Assembly: GCA_963693305.1 (NCBI GenBank)
Contig: OY855908.1
Location: forward strand, 28,895,305 to 28,959,304
DNA from: Meandrina meandrites
Lineage: Eukaryota; Cnidaria; Anthozoa; Scleractinia; Meandrinidae
Length of the DNA stretch: 64,000 bases
Reading direction: 5' to 3'
In this document: one piece after another, positions 48,936 to 62,551 of the stretch
Layout of the letters: every line of letters starts with the position of its first letter
How positions within the stretch are numbered: position 1 is the first letter of the stretch
Position numbers and translations under genes: made by a program
Notes under the pieces: model-generated
The model's input: only the letters and a program-made list of their open reading frames with translations
Told to the model about the DNA's origin: nothing
Database searches by the model: none

Positions 48936-50028
48936 CTTTTTGAGTTTACATTTTCATGTTATAATTGAAAATATAATTAAGGAAATAATTAACGAAAAAA
49001 ATATAATTATAATTAAGGAAAAAACTCGTTCTTTGTCAAAATCCTCGCCGATGTTCTTACACCACTGGGACTTAAGCGAAATTTACTTCCTAACTTAAAA
49101 CAGAGACGGCTTAGTTTTAACTGAAGCTTTCGTAGGCGAAATCACTGTCCTCACTAGGCGATTGGTAGCATTTTCTCCGCTAATTTGACGGCCTTTTAAA
49201 AAACTAATTTTTTTAACTGGCAAACTATTTTATTCCACCGACAAGAAACAAAGAATGACTAGGAAATGTTTTTGCTCGTGTTTATTTTTTTTAAAGGTTC
49301 CAATTCTTTTGCTTTTAACAAACACGGCAGGTGTTGCAACATTGCCAAAAAGCATTCATAAATATACAGTTATTAAAAAAAGAGAATATATATATGAGTC
49401 TAGATCTCGTTTCAAGTGCACGGCATATCCTAAGGAAGGTGAAGAAAATATGCAAAACATAACGTTCCCAACGTAGACAAATTTAAGGTGGAATGAAAGC
49501 ATTTCACAATATCGCAAACTGAGTGGTTGTACGCATGAAAACTTCCTTTCGACTTAACTCACATATTCAAACACCTAACTCGTGACATTTAGACCCTCTT
49601 GAAATATTTATTTGTTATTGATTTTATTTAATTTGACATCCCGTTGAACTTGTTATCATAATTCAATTTTTTTGTCCATTCCCTTCACTAAAGCAGTCTG
49701 AAAGAACTTAACTTCTGTTTTGAAATATTTGTAAGTCAGGGCGGTATTTTTTCTATGAAAACTTAAAGGAAGTTCGTTTCATTTCTTATTACGCAAGAGT
49801 TAAGTTACTTAATACGTGACGATCTTCATACATGCAATTTCCAACTTCCCCAATAGAACTGTTTATTCCGCCTTAAAAATTTTACGTTTTTTTTTTTTTT
49901 TTTTTTTTTTTTACTACAGCACCATTTTATAAGTTCTCTTACGTTCCACGGACGACAAAAACGGTTTTAAGTTTAAAAAAGAGTAAAAGTCCTTATGCTG
50001 GTTTATTCCAATGGCTTTCAAACAAAGA

Positions 50029-50166
50029 CACTACCTCTCTAGAACCTCTATTTTTATTCACCCGCTGTAAACACTACCTCTATTGTTATTCAGGGCTTGG
50101 GACATTGTTATAACCTGTTTCTATTGTTTTAAGATCCAATGAAGTAACTCGTTCCGAGAGGTAGTG
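50029..50166. mobile_element. 138-bp MITE, CACTACCTCT ends, unit D
   Basis: Same position and sequence as the copy at 23158-23295 upstream of gene B. Confidence 0.65.
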
Positions 50167-50533
50167 GGCAACCCTATCTCGATACGTCGATCCAATATAA
50201 TTATTAATTAAATAGCTGTTAGTTAATCCAATATTTAAATTAGTTTTCACGAACTGTCCAAATTTGAAATAAATTGGATACTTCTCGAGAAAACTATCCA
50301 ATATAAAAAAATCTGGATACTTTCCATCAAACATTTCATTTATTTCTGGATGCTGTATAATTTCAAAATAGGTAACTGGACTACATGATTGTTCGATTTG
50401 AAAATGATAAGATTCAAAAAGTTACTCTCACAGCCTCATCCTCGGAATGTTTTTTTTTTTATCCAATTATTTCCAAATTGGACAGCACGTGGTCACGTAT
50501 TCAAATATTTAACTAGCTGTCTTGTCCTTGAAG

Positions 50534-50552
50534 GACGTCAAACTTATATAAG
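50534..50552 (+). promoter_or_regulatory. CRE-like site plus TATA box upstream of gene D
   Basis: GACGTCA at 50534-50540 and TATATAAG at 50545-50552, as upstream of B and E. Confidence 0.4.
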
Positions 50553-51363
50553 CCGCTCCTGAAAAGTGAATGAAGCTTTTACCAAAACCAATGAAGGATC
50601 TTTAGGAGAAGCTTCGTAACTTTTAAATTCTTTTTAACTTCTTTATATAATACGAAGATAGACTAGGAATTTTCAACATATTATTAAGGCATTTAATAAC
50701 GCAAATTACAGCGTTGGTCCATTCACATAATGAGCTCCACATATTTAATTGTCTTAATTGGCGCTACGTAATACCTAACAATCAACATATAAGATGTGAC
50801 AATGAGTGAGGTCTGTGATATAAAATAGCTTTAAAAGACTTTATATTCCTCTCACGTTTATTAAAACTTCACCATTTGTGGTTGGCACGCACCGCCATGG
50901 CACACCTTCCACTTTTGCTCGTTGTCTTTCTTTCAGCTCACACAGCGATGACGTTTGCTTTGGAAAAAAGTACTCCCAGTCTCCATCGAAGTCCAACAGG
51001 TGACCTTTCTTTTGGTAACTTTAAGCGAAATCCCTTCCACTACTTATGGGAAAAGAATATAACATGGTCCATGGTGATAGATCAGTTGGACTGCACTTTC
51101 CTTTGTGTTGATGAACCAAAGTGTTATTCGATTAACGTGGCGGCTCATCCTGACTCAAATGGTCTTTATCTGTGTGAGTTGCTGTCCACTGACAAGTACA
51201 GAGCAACTAAAAACTTTCACGCCAATGCTACCTTCCATCATTACAGTCCTTGGGTAAGACACCAATTTTTTTAGTTTACACTTTTTTCAGTTTAGTTTGA
51301 CATGTTCGAGTAATAAATATATTTGTAGTCTCTTGGTAAATACAAAGAAACTAGTCCTTATAA

Positions 51364-51549
<186 letters not shown>

Positions 51550-51614
51550 TAACACGAGTCTAGGGGAATTCTACAATACAAGACTCGATCGCTTTTCTCG
51601 CGACTCCCGGGTCA

Positions 51615-51899
51615 GTGGGTAATTGCTGTCATGAGCTTTCAACCGACCACATGACGCCTTGCACCCTGCTATATGAATTCATCACAGAAAGCTTCCCTCA
51701 AATGAAAAAGAATAATTTCCCTATTGAGTGCCTTTATTCAGATTGTGCTATTAAACTGAAGAGAAGTCGCTCCAAAAGTAGGCTGCGTGTAGACGGAAAT
51801 TTTACTTTGCAAAATTGCAAGTTCAAAGGCAAGGACATTCCCAAGCGGCAGAAAATCGTGGGGAATTTGAAATTAACAAAGCTGGTCGGCTATCTCTGA
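51615..51899 (+). other. Candidate cassette exon in intron 2 of gene D
   Basis: The same 94-codon open frame as in gene B, with only a few substitutions (RVDGNFT for IVDGNLT). Confidence 0.35.
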
Positions 51900-52825
51900 A
51901 ACAGGAACGGGGAATCGGAGGATAAGAATGGCGAACGGGGAATGGGAATAGTTAATTTACTAAAAGGGTGAATCTCTAAAGCGGAATTACTAAAAAGGGG
52001 AATCTCTAAATGGGAAATTTACAGGGAAGGGGGAATCGGAGAATGGGAATCGGAAACAGGAAATTTACCAAAATGGGAAATCTCTAAAAGGGAAAAATAC
52101 TTAAAAAAGGAAATCTCTGCAAGGGGGAATTACTAAAAGCCAGAATCTCTCAGTAAGACACTAGGGAGCTTAAGCAATGACGACGGCGACGCGGAGGACA
52201 ACGCCTGGTGAAAAATGAATTTAAATTTTACTCGAGAATCTCGTGGTTATCGAGATGTATTCACTGTGTCTATCGGTTTAAGAACTGGCTCAAACTGAAT
52301 ATGTAAAGAGAGCATTCAACTCCAAAAAGAAAAATCAAAAACTAACCGTCGTGGCTCACGTTGTCCAGTATACGCAGAACTCGGTCATTCCACGTTGTTG
52401 TTTTGCAGAGAACGGCTAAGAAATGTACCAAGATTCAAAACGCACGTGCAGAGCTATTGTTCTGCTCATTAAACCTTTCTTTGGTGACGTTCTCGTTGCC
52501 TTTGCCGTCGTAGTTTGCTTTTCATTTGCCCGCTGTAAACACTACCTCTATTGTTATTCAGGGATAGGGGCATTGTCATGACCTGTTATCTATTGTTTGA
52601 AGAACCAATGAAGTAACTCATTCCGAGATGTAGTGGGCGACCCGAATCTCTGAAAGGCAATTTACGAAAACGGGGAATCTCTAAGACGTGTAAATTACTA
52701 AAAGGGGGAATCTCTAAAAGGTGGAATTACTAAAACAGAAAATCTCTAAAATGGCGAATTTCCTAAAACAGAAAATCTCAAAAATGGAAAATTTACTGAA
52801 ATTTACTTAAACGGAGAATTAACTA
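51900..52825. repeat. Minisatellite in intron 2 of gene D
   Basis: Same GGGGAATCTCTAAAA-type array as in gene B, split by a CACTACCTCT MITE that is itself interrupted (about 52154-52520) by an insert beginning GGGAGCTTAAGCAATGACGA and ending with the inverted form of GACGACGGC. Confidence 0.8.
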
Positions 52826-54324
52826 AAACGGGTAACTTACAGCAAGCTTACAGCATGACTTACAAGCTTACAGCAAGCCGCATAAATCGATCTTAGTAAC
52901 AATTTCCATTTAGAACAATGTTTATCCAAGTAAAAAATAACCGCAATAGTAGGCCTTAATTATTTTTTATGAAATAAAAGGCGTGATATATGTTAAATAG
53001 CGAAGAAGTGTTTCAGGAACAGCGGCTGTTTAAGAAAAAATCGTTTTAGGAAAATCGTTCGCCATTCCGGTCTTGTCTGAACCATGACGTCACTCGCGAG
53101 CTTCGCTATAGCTGTTGCGTTCCTCCAGTAGCTTAAAATTTAATTGCTACAATAACCGGTCATATCAAAATGCGAAGCACGCACAAACACATCCAGGATA
53201 GACTGTTTTCATTAAACTCGTAAAACACCATCTAACAATTAGTGCTAAATAGTCAAAACTACAAAAAAAAACCAACAGAATAAGTGACTAATACTACGTA
53301 ATTGTGTAATTAATATTTCACGAGTTAACTAAAATCGCTCTAACAAGAAAGAAGACAAACCAATAATATGTTTTGTTTCAGGACGAGATTGTTCAGATCT
53401 GTTTAAATCAGGCCACACTCAGAGTGGATTGTACTCTGTCAACCCAGACGGTAGAGGATACTTTACTGTCTACTGTGACATGCACACTGACGGTGGAGGC
53501 TGAACTGTCTTTCAGCGAAGACAAAATGGCTCAGAAGACTTCTATCGGGGATGGAACGACTACAAAGCAGGCTTTGGTCAGCTGACTGCTGAGTTCTGGT
53601 TGGGAAATGACAAAATCCACCGACTGACGGCCTCCAGACCGAGCTCTCTACGAGTGGAACTGGAAGACTGGAACGGAGTTAAAGCGTATGCCAAATATGG
53701 CACGTTCAACATTAGTGATGAGCAGGCGCAGTATCGACTTGAAGTGAGTTCATATTCAGGTACAGCGGGAGATTCGTTAGCATATCATAATAACATGGCG
53801 TTTACTACAAAAGACAGAGATAATGACAGGGACGGGAGAAACTGTGCAGTACAATTCACAGGCGTCTGGTGGTACAAAACCTGCCACGAATCCAATCTAA
53901 ACGAACAATACCTGGGAGAGAAAAATGATGCCCGAGGTCTCCAGTGGTGGCGCTTCAGAAATTCTCTTTCACTCAAATTCACTGAAATGAAACTGAGGCC
54001 GTCATCGTAGAAAGAATACCAGTAACAGGTTTAATCCTGTTAGTGACGTAAATACCAACATGTCACTGATCTTTACTCATTGCATCTTTTAATAATTTGG
54101 TCGATCACAAACAACGATTAGTTTTGCATTTATTTGAGTGACAAGAAATGGAGTTGTTGTGATTGTAGATTTTATAACTTCAGTTTCCATTTTAAATTTA
54201 AGATTACAAAATTGTAACTTAAACCGGAAACCTCATTTTTCATATCACTTACTTAGTGTGATCCTCTCTTAAGAATAACAAGAAATTCTCGTAAAGGCCT
54301 TTGTTGATAACTTTACTTAGATAA

Positions 54325-54370
54325 TAGCCTGGGTACCAGTCCTAAAGATCTCGAACAGAAGCCCAGGCTA
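54325..54370. mobile_element. Internally deleted TAGCCTGGGTACCA MITE
   Basis: The 46-bp remnant keeps the left end TAGCCTGGGTACCAGTCC and a shortened right end CCCAGGCTA. Confidence 0.6.
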
Positions 54371-55276
54371 CTTCGTTGTAGTCACGTTAGTCACAAACCT
54401 GTTCGCATCAATTTGGCAATAGGATTTGTAAGATTTTATTTTAGATTCCTTTAGTTATCCTTTTAGTAACTGACTGACTGACCGACTGACTCACCATAAG
54501 TAACGAAGTTAGTAGCTAGGTTTCTAAGCTAGCTAAGCCAGTGATGGCTCAAAGAAAACTTTTTCATCCGACGAGCAAAAGAATTACCGTCTATTAATAA
54601 TACCCGACGTGCACGTAGTTTGTCTTCGCCAACATGTTGAGATTTTACTTTCAAATTAGTTTAACCTTAGTGAATTTAAATGACATTCAGCTTTCTGTTA
54701 GTATTAATGTTTTTAGCGTTTTTAGTCCTGCTTGATGAAGGGCGAGGAGAGCCCACGATAGGAGTTAAAGGATCGCTGAGAAATTCCGGTCCGTACCCAG
54801 ATATATAGTTTAAGGACTGTTAGAGAGATTCCAGTCCGTGGCCCGTTGTTTTGTTCAATGATCGTTGAGGTCATTACAGTCCGTATAGCGAAGGGTTCTG
54901 TCGTAACGTGATCCATTTACGTCATTTTAAAATTAAGGCCAATAGGCTAATGTAAAAAAAAATCATGTCAAAAAATCCGATTGTTTAAAGTTTTAGGACC
55001 GAACAGTGTCTGAACGTTTTTCGCTGAAAAATTAGAATGTCCGCATTCTAAGGTGACTTTTAGTAATCGCGAGAAGTTAGTATGTTAAGAGACATAATTT
55101 GCCAACGGTTCTTTTGATCAGTTGGTTTCATGTTTAGATTCAGGTACTTTGATTTTTGTCGTTCTTAGTTCGCAGAAAGTTGTAGAAATGTTTAATTCTT
55201 GTATCAGCAGTATGAGAGGAAGAATAGATAGAAAACAAGAAAAGCCAACGTAGATCATAACTGTAATTAGCGTTAA

Positions 55277-56112
55277 GGTGGCTTACTACAGTTTTGAGGG
55301 ATAAAATTGCCCAACTTTGAACTTTTTTTGTTAAATGCTCAAAAATGTTTTTCCCTGTCTCTAATTACTGTTTGTTACAGTATACAACCATCATAAGCGA
55401 CATTCCAACCATATAGGTGCTAAAGATAGCCAAAATAAGCAACCGAGTGCTTAAGAGGGGACTGGGCACTAGCAGTTTCCATAGCGGTTTACTCAAAATC
55501 TACCCGTATGACCCTACCTCAAAATTTCATAAATTAAAAATTACCTTTGATTGAACACTCATGCAAAAATAAACAAAAATCTGTAAGATGGATTTTTTGC
55601 AAAATAGGAAAATGTCGTATTTTCGCTATTTTAAAAATAGCTCGAAATCGGTCTTACAGATTTTTCTTAAATTTTGGCCGCGGACGTGTTTCAACCCTAT
55701 GAATAATTTGTGAAAATTTCATTATGGGTCGTACGGCAGGTTTTTGAGTAATTTGATGTCAAAAAAAAAAGTTTGCACAACCTCCGACAGGATCCGAATT
55801 GCGTATGCCTTTTCATTTAGCACGCGCTCGTGCGACGCAATGCATCGCGTGCGATAAAGAAAGACAAAATTAGAACTCCTCTACCGGGCTATTTATCAAC
55901 CTTCCTGCTCTTAACTCTTTTCAGTCCTAGGTAATAAAACATTTCTGAAAGTATTTGGAAATTTCAATTTGGTTTAACGCGATTTAAGTGCTGAAACTTG
56001 TTTGTGCTGTTTTAGAGTTGCTCGCGCAATTTTTATCCGCGCGAGCAATATTGACGACAGGCAGAAAATCGTAGCGCGCTCTTGAGTCTCTTAAATACTG
56101 TAGTAAGCCACC
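55277..56112. mobile_element. 836-bp TTAA-flanked element
   Basis: TTAA at 55273-55276 and 56113-56116. Perfect inverted ends GGTGGCTTACTACAGT. Units B and C have the empty site (GCGTTGAAGTCT). piggyBac-like by target site; no ORF of note. Confidence 0.85.
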
Positions 56113-56818
56113 TTAAAGTCTAACTGTAACTTGCACTAGCCTGTTTTTATCCGTAATATTTTGCAAAGCTTAGATTTCGTTCTATCCAATAGAGTTTTAG
56201 AAATGTTTGTTCAATCCTTGTAATTAGGCCTTTTTGGTTATGTTTGTCGGTCTTCAATAGAGGTGTACTGCAAAGTATTATTTGGCTACAGATTAAAGTC
56301 TACGTTGGAACCAAGTTCTTTCTACTGTTCTATTGATCTCCAAAGACTTTGTTTGCTGTAATAGATCCCTAACTTCCCGCAGCCAGCGATCGAGTTTCCC
56401 CGGAATTACAGTTTTCCCTCGGTGCGTCCCCGGCCTAATAACCTGTTATCACATAAGTAAAAGCTAAGGTAATAAAAAGGTTAAAACGAACTATGACACA
56501 ACAATTATAAAAAGGTCAAATTTAAAATACATGGTTTATACGTGTATTTACAGCATGAAAGGTTGTTGATAATAGAACACATTCGCACATAACACGTTAA
56601 CTATACCACCGTTAGAGTGAATTACTAGCGCCTGTCCACTAGTAAGACAGGTTTATCGGAACAGCGCTCAAATCTTAATTCCATAACATGGAGCGGCTAG
56701 TAATAATTCCACTCCCCACTCGATCGTTGGCATCATGCTCTGAAGAGTTTTTTTCTGGTTTCCCAGACAAGTTGGAAGTTGGAAAAACTATTTCACACTC
56801 TAGGGAGCAACTTGAATA

Positions 56819-57039
56819 GCCCTTATGCATGTTTACGTCAGACCGGCTAGTTTCACCACCAAGCCTCGCTTTCGAAGTGCAAACTTGCAAATTTTATCAT
56901 GAACGAATTCCCAAAGCAGCAAAGATGAAAAGAATACCCACGCAAAAACTGCATGAAGGTGGCAGAGGGTTGAGAATAATTTTCGTAAACGAGGCTTGGT
57001 GGTGAATTTTGAGCAAAAGACGTCACCGTGCATAAGGCC
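56819..57039. mobile_element. 221-bp palindromic MITE
   Basis: Ends are (G)CCTTATGCA and its inverse. Inner inverted arms are TTCACCACCAAGCCTCG and CGAGGCTTGGTGGTGAA. Absent from A and B, where GAGCAACTCGAATAAATC is continuous. Confidence 0.75.
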
Positions 57040-57486
57040 GATTAATCTTTCTATAGCCTCCTCGCCTTATCCAGGCAGATCTTTCCTAGCTTTCAGCATG
57101 GAAGGAAAACGCTTCTTAATTCAGGTAACGTCAGTAGTAATTGAATTTAACAGATGAGATGTATTGACTTCTTTTAATTGATAAACTTAAAATAGAGAAA
57201 GTGGCTACAATTTTTGGGGGGTTTCCTCGTTCTTTACAAGTCATTTTTATACCGGTTTGTCGCTGCTAAAGCGCTTTACTACTAACGACTCTTTTGTAAT
57301 AACGTTGAAAGTATTTATGTGTTGTTTTTGATTTTGTGTTTGCCGTGATTTGCAATGATTGGCTCGTGAAACACGTGCACACACGCTAACCAATCGGAGC
57401 AAAGCATGTCGCTTTACACTTCGGCGTTTCCCGCGCTTGCAATAAGTCACATTCGTGTTCTGGGTTTTTGCTTTGCGACAGTCATA

Positions 57487-60330
57487 CTAGACAAGATTTT
57501 CCGCTCATCCACAATTAAAGCCAGTGTTGCTAAGAATTGTTTCTTTACGCCTACTACTTTGCGCTTTATGTTTTGCTTGTGAGCTCTTCCGTTTTCCTTT
57601 CATTCTATTCTTCAGAAATTCTTGCAAGCCTGAAGTTCTTCTTTTGAGTGAAAACAAATATTTCTGTGTTGAGAATTGTCTTGTAACGGCAGCAATTATA
57701 TATGTACATTACGCGAAAAGTTTTTCCTTTAAGTCAAAGTAAAAGGTGATTCTCGAACAAGGAAGCTTTTTTGCTAGTCCGCTACAAATCTTAAAAATTT
57801 CTTTTTCTCACAAACGAACTTCAACGAGCAATGAAGGCGATAGAACTATCAGTGCTGAAGGAAAGCGATAAATATTTAAGGCGTGGTCGCTCAGGTAGGT
57901 AGCACGTGCCCTGTCACTAGGCTGGGTCCCAGCGGGATTTCTTGACAGGCGGTTTCGGAGGTTTTGGTCTGTCAGGAGGTTTGGCAGTGCTGTGATGACT
58001 TCTCGCGTCCCACGTGTTGGAAGCGGAGGACGAGGCAGCACAGAAGTGAGACTTGTATTGCGCCTGGGGAATGAAAACATTATAAACGTGACTTAAGTGT
58101 GACAGTAGCCACTGTAAGCGTGACGTAGAATGACTGTTGCATAACATTTAATGGAGCCGGCATGTCATATTATCTACTGAGTCATGTTTTGCGATGCACA
58201 AACAGTTAATGTTAAAAGGAAAGAAATCCCAAACTTATAATTTGTTAAGTAGACAATAAGATTAAGGCAAAAGAAATAAAAAATTAAATACCTGAAAAGC
58301 AGCTTTCAGAGCTGACGTCCGGTCATTTCTTGCCGAAGAACCGAACACTCCGCCAGACGACGAGGAAAATGACGGACGAAATGAAGACTTTGATGAAGAC
58401 AACGATACAGAAGACGATTGTGGATAAGATGAATCTGGGTAGGAACACTGTGCTCCTCTGCTATCACCGACCTGGTTGTCCTGTGGAAAACAAGTTAGTT
58501 AAGAGCTAGAAATCTGAGCTGAACTTTTCCCGAAGTTGCCACTTGTTTGAGAATCTATGTTAAAGAAACTAAGTGACGGGGATTTCGCAGATTTTTGGTC
58601 CAGACTATTTTGAAATATAATTGGTGGAAGGCAACTTAAACCACGAAAAACATTATCTTTGAACATCTAAAGGAAACCACGGCTATGAATATCAATTTTT
58701 GGAAGATGCGCGGAAACAACTTTAAGTTTAAGTTTAGCCTCAATTTTTCAAGTTGTAATCCATTTCCATCCTAGCCATCCACAGCCAAAGACGCTTGTTA
58801 ACACTTTCAGTGCACTAATAACTTTTGCAATGACCGTCACAGGGCATAAGCGGTTAGCGCGTCTCTTCTCGAACTCAATAATAATTCATAACCTTTAACA
58901 CAAAGGGAATCAGAACTGTGACGGTGGTTGGATTTCTTACGATTTTATTTTCCCGTTTACTGCTAGGTTTTAGTTTCGATTCAGCAGATATATCAAATAC
59001 TCGAGAGAGTGTTTTATCACATTTCCAAACACCTCAGAATTTCGTCAAAAATACTCCGCTGCGCGTCGTAATTTTAACTCTCTTGTCGGTGTGATGAAAC
59101 ACTTTCTCTCGTGTTTGATATACATGTATAACATCAACTGGAACTTGATATTAAAGGCAGGCAATTACATAGCTTCTTTGACATTTACATCCAATTTACG
59201 GTGCCAGAGAAATTCCTTTAATGTCGTTCAAGTTAAAACGCGCCTTTTAACATGTTTATATAACAACGGTCCACCCGCACGAGGGAGCTCCGCTTCCCTC
59301 ATAATGCGAATAGCATTATATAAGAGTTGTTCAACTCTTTTCCTCCCATGTGGGAGGCATTTTCTTAGACTCCACCAGGCGTAGCCTCGTTTTGGTGCTA
59401 AGCTTGTTTTCGTCCTATAATGCGATAAAATCGCTGTTTTCGTTTATAATTCTGTCAGACGTATTGAACTTGTGGGTTTCTCGATATATTTTAGGTCGAT
59501 GTTGGTAACATCTTGGATTTCTTGAAAAGCTCGTTCTTTAGGCGGGGGTTCGCCTGAAGCCCGCTTTTGCACCGCGTAACTTGGGTTTAATGCAAATATC
59601 TTGCTCCCGTTTCAAACACTCTCAAAACCCTGTGTTCATCCCACAAAGCTATGTTTAGTGGTGTTTTGTAATTTTTTGGGGGATTTTTGGAAAGAGATAG
59701 TTTTTCTCAAAGGATTAGTAAAATTTGGAGAATTAAGAAATATAAAAGATTTAATGTAATTTTAAAATTTGAAGTTAAAAATTAGTAGATGGACACCCAA
59801 ACAGTCCCCTGACAACCTGGGGTGCTCTTGCGTTGGGGTCAAATGTCTGGTGGTGTTTCAAAAATAATTTTCTTTCTTCGATCCCTTTTTTAAAACTCTT
59901 AAAATTTCACTCAAATTCACCTTTTCCCCGACCTTAAGCTCAGTATCATTTCGATAGTCTTCTCTTTCATGATATTTTGTCGATATTTCATGATATTTTG
60001 TTGCAGGTGCGTTTATTTACCGACGATCCGTGCATTCCCAGGCCGGGCCTTTCACGCATGCGTGGTCCTTCCCTACCGCTGGCTTTTCCTTTGCCGTGTC
60101 GGAAACGAGACTTTCGGAACCAGGCGTTCTGTGAATAAAACGGAGAACGTTAAATGTGAATGACCTCATTTAATTTGGTCTAGCGTCAGATTGTGAATAA
60201 ACAACTCGCGGTGTCGATGGTCGGGAACGAAAACTGCTTGTACTAACAAGAAAAACTGACCCCAACATTCCACATGCTTTTAAACACAGTGAAAACGGAC
60301 AACTGATATCATCAACATCATGAAAGTACT
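57487..60330. other. Unique spacer between units D and E
   Basis: Contains the last two exons of a minus-strand gene (57917-58480). The remainder (58.5-60.3 kb) shows no exon I can support. Confidence 0.55.
57917..58480 (-). CDS. Last two exons of a gene ending KKSRWDPA (partial)
   Basis: The penultimate exon is 58480-58292 (63 codons), from the acceptor TTTTCCACAG to the donor CAG|GTATTT. The last exon is 58063-57917 (48 codons plus stop), behind TTCCCCAG. All junctions are phase 0. The first part is Ser-rich, then SALKAAFQ joins AQYKSHF; the tail is Pro/Lys-rich and ends KPPVKKSRWDPA. Basic-S-R-W-D/E is the UHM-ligand motif of splicing factors such as SF1 and SF3B1, so a nuclear RNA-processing protein is plausible. 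No 5' exon is seen up to unit E. Either a long intron contains lectin gene E or this is a truncated gene piece. Confidence 0.55.
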
Positions 60331-61400
60331 TATCAATTCTTTTGCTTTTAACAAACACGGCAGGTGTTGCAACATTGCCAAAAAGCATTCATAAATATAC
60401 AGTTATTAAAGAAAGAGAATATATATATATGAGTCTAGATCTCGTTTCAAGTGCACTGCATATCCCAAGGAAAGTGATGAAAATATGCAAAACATAACGT
60501 TCCCAATGCAGACAAATTTGAGCTGGAATGAAAACATGTCATAATACCGCAAACTGAGTGGTTGTACGCATGAAAAACTTCGCTTCGACTTAACTAATAT
60601 ATTCAAACACCTAACTCGTGACATTTAGACCCTTTTGAAATATTTATTTGTTGATTAATTTTATTTAATTTGACTTCCCGTTGAACTTATTATTATTATA
60701 ATTTAGTTTTGTTTATCCGTTCCTTTTACTGAAGCAGTCTGAAAGAACTTAACTTCTGGTTTGCGCCATGAAAATAAAACTTGTAAGTCTGGGCGGTTTT
60801 CGTTTCATTTCTTATTACGCAAGGGTTAAGTTACTTAATACGTGACGATCTTCATACATGTAATTTACAACTTCCGCGTTAGAACTGCTTATTTCGCCTT
60901 AAACATTTTACATGTATTCTTACGTTCCACGGACAACAAAAACGGTTTGTAGTTTAAAAAGAGAATAAGAATCCTTATGCTGGTTTATTTCAATAGCTTG
61001 CAAACACGGCAGCTAAATGCAGCAATATATATCTCGATACCTCGATCCAATAAAATTATTAATTAAATAACTGTCAGTTAATCCAATATTGCCAACACAT
61101 TTTTAAATTAGTTTTCCTGAACCGACCAAATTTAAAATAAATTGAAAGCTTCTCGCCGAGAAAGCTGTCCAATATAAAAATAATCTGGATACTTTCCATC
61201 AAACATTTCATTTATTTCTGGATGCTGTATAATTTCAAAATAGGTAACTGGACTACATGATTGTTCAATTTGAAAATGATAAGATTCAAAAAGTTACTCT
61301 CACAGCCTCGTCCTCGGAATGTTTTTCATCCAATTATTTCCAAATTGTACAGCATGTGGTCACATATTCAAATATTTAACCAACTGTCTAGTCCTTAATG

Positions 61401-61419
61401 GACGTCAAACTTATATAAG
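61401..61419 (+). promoter_or_regulatory. CRE-like site plus TATA box upstream of gene E
   Basis: GACGTCA at 61401-61407 and TATATAAG at 61412-61419. Confidence 0.4.
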
Positions 61420-61772
61420 CCGCTCCTAAAAAGTGAGTGAAACATGACGCTTTTACAAAAACCAATAAAGGATCTTTAGGAGAAACTCCGTAATTTTTAA
61501 ATTCTTTTTAAACTTCTTTATATAATACAAAGATAAACTAAAAATTTTCAAGATTTTACTAAGGCATTTTATAACGCAAACTATAGTTTTGGTCCGTCCA
61601 CATAATGGGCTCCAAATATTTAATCATCTTAATTAGCGCTACGTATAAACTGACAATCAACATATAAGGTAAGTGACACTGAGTCAGGTCTTTGACAAAA
61701 TTAGCTTTAAAAGACTTTATATTCCTCTCACGTTTATTCAAACTTCGCCATTTGTGGTTGGCACGCACCGCC

Positions 61773-62383
61773 ATGGCACACCTTCCACTTTTGCTCGTTG
61801 TCTTTCTTTCAGCTAACACAACGATGACGTTTGCTATGGAAAAAAGTACTCCCAGTCTTTATCGAAGTCCAACAGGTGACCTTTCTTTTGGTAACTTTAA
61901 GCGAAATCCCTTCCACTACTTATGGGAAAAGAATATAACATGGTCCATGGTGATAGATCAGTTGGACTGCACTTACCTTTGTGTTGATGAACCAAAGTGT
62001 TATTCGATTAACGTAGCGGCTCATCCTGACTCAAATGGACTTTATCTGTGTGAGTTGCTGGCCACTGACAAGTACAGAGCAACTAAAAACTTTCACGCCA
62101 ATGCTACCTTCCATCATTACAGTCCTTGGGTAAGACACAAATGTTTTAAGTTTACTTTTTTTCAGTTTTGTTCGAGTAATAAATATATTTGCAGTCTCTC
62201 GGTAAATACAAAGAAAGTAGTCCTTATAACTAAATCTTTTCGTGCGTTATTTTCAGTCTCCATGTGAAAGCGATCCTTGCAAGAACGGTGCCGACTGTGT
62301 TCCTGACTATGAATTAAACTCCTATCGCTGTCACTGCAATGGGGGATATCAAGGAATTCACTGCGAAAACAATCTTACGAGAG
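61773..62383 (+). CDS. Lectin gene E: PAN/apple-EGF exons, 3' end beyond window
   Basis: Exon 1 is 61773-62129 (signal peptide and PAN/apple-like domain, QLDCTYLCVDEPKC) and exon 2 is 62257-62383 (EGF, VPDYELNSYRCHCNGGYQGIHC), with the family's splice sites and phases. The fibrinogen exon is expected beyond 64000: introns 2 in this family run from 1.55 to 3.1 kb, and only 1.6 kb of intron is in view here. No lesion is seen in the two exons. Confidence 0.85.
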
Positions 62384-62551
62384 GTACAATTACAAGATGT
62401 CTTAATTCATATTTTAATCCAAGTCTAAGAAAATCAAACAATAAGAGACTCAATCGTTTTTCTCGCGACTCCCAGATCACGGGTTAACTGCTATCATGAA
62501 CTTTCAAGCGACCACATGACGCCTTGCAGCCGGTTATATGTAGCTGCACAG

